A DNA stretch of 64,000 nucleotides, from NCBI GenBank assembly GCA_934277375.1, contig CAKQTZ010000012.1:1-64000 (forward strand), given 5' to 3'. The notes below the pieces were generated by a model. It was not told where the DNA came from and did no database searches. It worked only from the letters and a program-made list of their open reading frames with translations. This stretch comes from an uncultured Coprococcus sp. (GTDB taxonomy: Bacteria; Bacillota; Clostridia; Lachnospirales; Lachnospiraceae). The translations under genes and the position numbers were made by a program. The stretch's first letter is position 1; every line of letters begins with the position of its first letter. This document shows, in pieces, positions 59,878-64,000 of the stretch.

Positions 59878-61320
59878 TTATCCCTCAGGATTTAATTCCT
59901 TTATATCATTTGTGATATTCATAGCTGATGATCTCTGAACTTTTTTCAGATACACGACAAGTCTAACCGCTGCGGTGAGTGCGATGACTACCCACGTGAA
60001 AATATTTGTATACCAGATTCCCCAGAATCCCATATTGAGGACGTACATAAGAATCAGTGCGAACACGACTCGTCCGCCCACCTCAAGGAAACCATTTATC
60101 ATGGAGAACACCACATCCCCCATGCCGTTTAGAGCACCTCTCAGGGTATATATGGTTCCAAGCGCAACATACATGCTGCCAGATATCAGCATACCCTTTG
60201 CGCCAAGCCGGATGACCTCTTCATCAGTCACGAAGAAGCTGACTATATTCTCTCGAAACAGCAATATAGCTGCAAAGAGAACAACGCTGAGGGCAATGGT
60301 TATACATTCTGCCTGCCACACAGCCTTCCGTATTCTGTCATATCGTCTGGCTCCCATATTCTGTCCTGCAAATGTGGACAGTGCCAGTCCCAGTGACGAA
60401 AATGGCTGGAATACTATACCCTCCACTTTGCCGGTGGCTGTGTATGCCGCCATGACCGCCGGGCCATATCCATTGATAAGTGCCTGCAGGAGCGAACAGG
60501 ATACGGATATCATGGAGGTCTGAACCGCCATAGGGATTCCTATCCTGAAATCCTCCTTCATGATTCTATGATCAACAGCGAAATCCTCACGGCTAAGCCT
60601 GAAATACGAATTGGTTTTCACCGCATATATTATTGAACCAACACCGGACACGATCTGACTGAAAGCCGTAGCATATGCCGCCCCAGCAACTCCCATATCC
60701 AGATACACCACAAGTATAATGTCCAGCACCGCATTTATGACCGAGGCTATTATCAGGAAGATGAGCGGAGTCCTTGAATCGCCGAGTGCACGGAGTACCG
60801 ACGATATTCCGTTGTACACAGCTACCGCCACAGTAAAGGCACATGTTATCTTCATATACGTATAAGCATAAGGTACTGTCTCCGCAGGGGTGTTCATGAG
60901 TCTGATGAGCGGTCCCGTCAGGCAGAATCCCAGCACACTCATGAGGATTCCGACTGCCAATATCACATACACAGCATTTGCAATGGCCTTTTTCACCATA
61001 TCATCCTGCTTGGCTCCAAAATACTTCGATATGACCACTCCTATTCCCGCTGCCATTCCGCTGCACAAAGAAAAGAACAGGAAGCTTATCATTCCTACCG
61101 ATCCAACTCCTCCAAGGGCATTTGCCCCAAGATGCCTTCCGACAACCACTGAATCTACCACACTGTAGACCTGTTGAAACAGATTGCCTATGAGCAGAGG
61201 AATCGAGAACTTCATGATAAGCTTCAGACTGTTCCCTTCCGTCATATCCATCACATATTCTTTTTTTTCTGCATGCGCTGCTGATGCTGTGCCATTCAAT
61301 ACCTTCTCCACTATGTACAC
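59878..61320 (-). CDS. MATE family efflux transporter
   Basis: A protein of up to 480 residues with twelve transmembrane helices in two MatE repeats (about 33-220 and 255-440). Conserved family segments are 'FSIPLLIGNLFQQVYSVVDSVVVGRHLG' (split across helix 1) and 'QTSMISVSCSLLQALINGYGP' (helix 7). It exports cationic drugs or metabolites using Na+ or H+. The start is unclear: GTG at 61320 or 61311 and ATG at 61251 ('MDMTEGNSLKLIMKF') are possible. GAGG lies 8 bases before the GTG at 61311. It is a single gene, converging with the ATPase gene. Confidence 0.88.
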   Translation of the reverse strand: MYIVEKVLNGTASAAHAEKKEYVMDMTEGNSLKLIMKFSIPLLIGNLFQQVYSVVDSVVVGRHLGANALGGVGSVGMISFLFFSLCSGMAAGIGVVISKYFGAKQDDMVKKAIANAVYVILAVGILMSVLGFCLTGPLIRLMNTPAETVPYAYTYMKITCAFTVAVAVYNGISSVLRALGDSRTPLIFLIIASVINAVLDIILVVYLDMGVAGAAYATAFSQIVSGVGSIIYAVKTNSYFRLSREDFAVDHRIMKEDFRIGIPMAVQTSMISVSCSLLQALINGYGPAVMAAYTATGKVEGIVFQPFSSLGLALSTFAGQNMGARRYDRIRKAVWQAECITIALSVVLFAAILLFRENIVSFFVTDEEVIRLGAKGMLISGSMYVALGTIYTLRGALNGMGDVVFSMINGFLEVGGRVVFALILMYVLNMGFWGIWYTNIFTWVVIALTAAVRLVVYLKKVQRSSAMNITNDIKELNPEG

Positions 61321-61473
61321 CTCTAACTACCGATATATTCCGTACTATTCCCCCACATAGCTTCATAGTATCTTCTTTATATATCCACTGCTCTGTAACC
61401 CACGAATGTCATCATAACACATGCGAAATAATGAGCAATAGTTAATTGGCTAATAAACACAAGTTACGCATTC

Positions 61474-61578
61474 TTAATCTTCCACATAGTCAATGTAGTC
61501 GCTCTCATCAGCAAATAACTGATACTGTCCGTCCACATATCCCATATATCCATCTGACACAAAATAGCCTTTTATCAT
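61474..61578 (-). CDS. Small acidic protein (34 aa)
   Basis: An ORF of 34 codons, M-I-K-G-Y-F-V-S-D-G-Y-M-G-Y-V-D..., rich in Tyr, Asp and Gly, ending E-D. GGAGG is 8 bases before the ATG. A promoter-like TTGACA (61648-61653), 16 bp, TATTAA (61626-61631) is correctly oriented upstream. The pattern G-Y-x-G-x-V-D-G-x-Y-x-L-F is compact and non-random. I have no confident family name; it may be a regulatory or scaffold micropeptide. It occupies the gap between the MATE and ROK genes. Confidence 0.55.
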   Translation of the reverse strand: MIKGYFVSDGYMGYVDGQYQLFADESDYIDYVED

Positions 61579-61797
61579 GATCACGCCTCCTGTTCACTTT
61601 GAGCTTCAAGCTTCTATCAAGCTCCTTAATATGGCTCTATTTTATCTTGTCAAGTGTCCAAAAAAGCGTACACCAGCATACGTGTCACATTATTCAGATT
61701 CCCATTATTTCTGCGTGACATGTACCTTTCTCCATATTATAATGTATATAATTATGAATATTTTTCTGCCACATAACTGTGGCTGCAAGGAGGGAAT

Positions 61798-62652
61798 ATG
61801 TACTACGGAGCACTCGAGGCCGGCGGTACCAAGATGGTATGCGCTATAGGCGATGAAAACAAGAACATCATAGACAGAATATCTATCCCAACTGATACAC
61901 CTGATCAGTCTGTACCAGTCATGATAGACTATTTTAAGAAACACAATATATCTGCGCTGGGAATCGGAACATTTGGCCCGGCGAATGTAAATCAGAACTC
62001 CGCTTCATACGGAGTTATTCTCAAAAGTCCCAAAAAGGCCTGGGAAGGCTTCAACTTCTACAGAACATTCACAGATGCTCTGAAATGTCTGGTTGTTGTG
62101 GATACCGATGTAAATGCTGCCGCATGGGGTGAATTCCTATTCGGAGCACTGAATGGACTTCATTCAGGAATGTATCTGACCATAGGCACAGGAATAGGCG
62201 GAGGTGTGATAGTTGACGGTCATCTCGTCCATGGCATGATGCATCCTGAGACAGGTCATATCTTAATCCCAAGACGTGATGGTGATGACATGCCATGTAC
62301 ATGCCGTTTTCATCAGAGCTGCGCTGAGGGACTGGCTGCCGGACCTATGCTGGAGCGCAGAACCGGCATGAATGGAAAGGACATCCCTGCGGATTCACCT
62401 GTGTGGGACCTGGAGGCCTATTACATTGCAGAAGCACTTGTCAACTACACTATGTGCTATTCAGTTGAGAGGATCGTTCTAGGCGGCGGCGTCATGGATA
62501 ACGATTTCCTGTTCCCTATGATCCGCAAGTACTATACCGAGCTTATTGCCGGCTATATAGACATGCCTCAGGTAAAAGATCCTGATACTTACATTGTACC
62601 TGCACAGCTTGGCGGCAAGCAGGGAATAATAGGAGCCATGAATCTGTTCTAA
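61798..62652 (+). CDS. ROK family fructokinase
   Basis: A protein of 284 residues. The ATP-binding phosphate loop is 'ALEAGGTKMVCAIGD' (5-19), followed by 'ALGIGTFGPANV' (about 54-65), the catalytic Asp in 'VVVDTDVNAAAWGE' (about 98-111) and 'LTIGTGIGGGVIVDG' (about 126-140). A zinc site is formed by His in 'ETGHI' and the Cys residues of 'CTCRFHQSC' (about 165-173), as in ScrK/GmuE fructokinases. It phosphorylates fructose, possibly mannose. GGAGG precedes the ATG. It is a single gene with a strong terminator. Confidence 0.9.
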   Translation: MYYGALEAGGTKMVCAIGDENKNIIDRISIPTDTPDQSVPVMIDYFKKHNISALGIGTFGPANVNQNSASYGVILKSPKKAWEGFNFYRTFTDALKCLVVVDTDVNAAAWGEFLFGALNGLHSGMYLTIGTGIGGGVIVDGHLVHGMMHPETGHILIPRRDGDDMPCTCRFHQSCAEGLAAGPMLERRTGMNGKDIPADSPVWDLEAYYIAEALVNYTMCYSVERIVLGGGVMDNDFLFPMIRKYYTELIAGYIDMPQVKDPDTYIVPAQLGGKQGIIGAMNLF

Positions 62653-62755
62653 CTATAATATTGTCCGTATGCTCACGGACCTGTGTGACGACATATATGT
62701 GGCTATGCTACATGTATGCCAGTTATAAATCATATTCCTATATATCCATATAAAC

Positions 62756-62802
62756 AAACACCCCATCGACTCTTTGAATATATGAGTCGATGGGGTGTTT
62801 TA
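62756..62802. terminator. Terminator between fructokinase gene and uppP
   Basis: A perfect stem of at least 15 bp (ACACCCCATCGACTC with GAGTCGATGGGGTGT) with an 11-base loop and flanking A and T runs. It serves converging transcripts. Confidence 0.88.
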
Positions 62803-62840
62803 TGTCTGTATTCAATTGCTGCATTTACAGCCTGACAAAT

Positions 62841-63677
62841 CTATGCAAATAATGAAAAATATGCAAGCACTATTATACCAAGCACTATTCTATACCAGCC
62901 AAATACCTTAAAGTCATGCTTCTTAATATAACTCATCAAGAACTTGATAACAACTATTGATACAAGATACGCAACCACACATCCTATGATGAGTATTGCA
63001 AGTTCAGAACTGGTAAATGCCAGTCCGAATTTGATCATCTTCAATGCACTGAGTCCGAACATGACAGGAACTGCAAGGAAGAATGTGAACTCTGCGGCTG
63101 CCACTCTGGACACGCCGATCAGCAGAGCGCCTATGATGGTGGCACCTGAACGGGATGTACCCGGTATGATGGAAAGCACCTGAAACATACCGATGAGGAA
63201 TGCCGTCTTATACGTGATATCGTTCAAAGCTTCAACCTTTGGCGTTCTGGTCTTGTTCCAGTTTTCGATCACAATAAATGCAATTCCGTAAAATATGAGA
63301 GCTATGGCTATAACTACCGCCGTGTGAAGATGCGCTTCTATGTAATCGTCAAACAATATAGTAACTATCGCTCCCGGTATACACGCGACAACTGTCTTGA
63401 ACCACATGCTCCATGTGTCTTTCTTCATGACCGGCTGCGTCTTGTCCTTAAACTGAAACGGCCACATCTTATTCCAGAATATCGTCACAACCGCAAGTAT
63501 TGCACCAAGCTGTATAACCACAAAGAACATTTCCTTGAATGCTTCACTTGCATTCAGCGAAATAAACTCATCCACAAGAAGCATATGTCCTGTACTGCTG
63601 ATCGGAAGCCACTCTGTGATTCCCTCCACGATACCCAGGAATATAACCTTAAGTATCTCGATAAAACTTAACACCAT
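62841..63677 (-). CDS. uppP: Undecaprenyl-diphosphatase UppP (BacA)
   Basis: A protein of 278 residues with about eight membrane segments. It dephosphorylates undecaprenyl pyrophosphate to recycle the cell-wall lipid carrier and confers bacitracin tolerance (EC 3.6.1.27). The two inverted-repeat active-site motifs are present: '[17 protein letters not shown]' (about 15-31) and '[16 protein letters not shown]' (about 165-180). ATG at 63677 has AAAGGAG upstream; an ATG farther out adds 25 residues without a site. Confidence 0.95.
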   Translation of the reverse strand: MVLSFIEILKVIFLGIVEGITEWLPISSTGHMLLVDEFISLNASEAFKEMFFVVIQLGAILAVVTIFWNKMWPFQFKDKTQPVMKKDTWSMWFKTVVACIPGAIVTILFDDYIEAHLHTAVVIAIALIFYGIAFIVIENWNKTRTPKVEALNDITYKTAFLIGMFQVLSIIPGTSRSGATIIGALLIGVSRVAAAEFTFFLAVPVMFGLSALKMIKFGLAFTSSELAILIIGCVVAYLVSIVVIKFLMSYIKKHDFKVFGWYRIVLGIIVLAYFSLFA

Positions 63678-63801
63678 CTCTTCTCTCTCCTTTAAAATAA
63701 TTAATGTGTTAATACAACTGCCAGACCCGGATATACCGATCCAGCAACGCATTCTATCATAACATATTATGAGATTTTATAAAGTATACATAGCAAAAGC
63801 T

Positions 63802-64000
63802 TTAGAAAAATTTATCCTGCTGTTTATCTCCTGTACATAATTTACACACATCCGGTATCTCCGGAGCCCATATCTGAATCAGTTTATCAACTGAAAATGC
63901 CGCATTTGCCGGACTCGTGGACGGAAGCACCATCGGCTCAATTCCCAGAACATTCTGCTGATACTTCATATAATATTTACCAGCTGTCCTTCCGTTACAT
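63802..64000 (-). CDS. DNA-deoxyinosine glycosylase-like protein (C-terminal part)
   Basis: The last 65 codons of a gene that continues past the right edge. The segment 'CNGRTAGKYYMKYQ' followed by 'MVLPSTSPANAAFSVDKLIQIW' (split here) has the L-P-S-T-S-P-A-N-A motif of hypoxanthine/uracil DNA glycosylases of the UDG superfamily. These excise deoxyinosine from DNA. The tail contains C-x2-C (V-C-K-L-C). The stop is at 63802-63804. No start or upstream context is visible. Confidence 0.7.
   Translation of the reverse strand, partial: CNGRTAGKYYMKYQQNVLGIEPMVLPSTSPANAAFSVDKLIQIWAPEIPDVCKLCTGDKQQDKFF

Overview
The window is ordinary-looking chromosome from a low-to-mid GC, Gram-positive, spore-forming anaerobe. 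The evidence is a complete cotJABC spore-coat operon, a YyaC/DUF1256 sporulation protein, a T-box leader, Gram-positive AGGAGG ribosome binding sites, pyruvate-type 2-oxoacid:ferredoxin chemistry (iorAB) and several families typical of Lachnospiraceae (DUF5711, membrane LuxR regulators). I infer a Lachnospiraceae member, perhaps Coprococcus-like; no rRNA gene is in view to settle it. No phage, transposase, integrase or CRISPR array was seen.

Layout. 1-372: tandem promoters and leader of a ribosomal RNA operon running off the left edge on the minus strand. 373-3756: a three-gene minus-strand cluster (CvpA-like, DUF5711, and a membrane protein with a dead MPN/JAB-like domain plus LysM). 3980-6408: yyaC, a coiled-coil membrane protein and a CBS protein. 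6466-8712: leuA behind a leucine T-box and a hidden 49-residue membrane peptide. 8938-19187: ung, a histidine phosphatase, an HD (p)ppGpp-hydrolase-like protein, tex, cotJABC, an EamA exporter, a degenerate metallophosphoesterase with a membrane coiled coil, and pyrG. 19332-24112: HAD phosphatase with a SmtB/CzrA-type metal sensor, DUF378, a CPBP protease/RidA/CvfB group and an acyl-ACP thioesterase. 24276-29937: tRNA-Gln, an amidohydrolase, a cell-wall amidase, a diguanylate cyclase and iorAB.

30098-33434 encodes an ECF sigma factor, its probable anti-sigma factor and a VWA lipoprotein; the sigma operon and the VWA gene share a promoter-like motif. 33528-39846 holds several unknowns, a RelQ-type alarmone synthetase, tRNA-Arg and an amidohydrolase. 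39910-47943 carries sstT, an MFS carrier, a MetE-like methyltransferase and a heterodimeric ABC exporter. The exporter is preceded by a roughly 325-base leader with two nested long inverted repeats and a 33-codon ORF ending next to the exporter start. This is the most interesting regulatory signal in the window.

48413-64000: orphan FeoA, ilvE, an SLC13 carrier with an HD hydrolase, glycerate kinase, a surface protein with a perfect 348-bp tandem duplication, a 12-TM LuxR regulator, a CsoR/P-type ATPase metal system with operators placed on a consensus promoter, a MATE pump, a hidden 34-residue protein, a ROK fructokinase, uppP and the end of a DNA-deoxyinosine-glycosylase-like gene.

The genes work in a few visible groups: branched-chain amino acid metabolism (leuA, ilvE, with iorAB for aromatic or branched 2-oxoacids), metal handling (CsoR/ATPase, SmtB-like regulator, FeoA), alarmone metabolism (RelQ and the HD protein), envelope and drug export (ABC pair, MATE, EamA, UppP, amidase) and sporulation.
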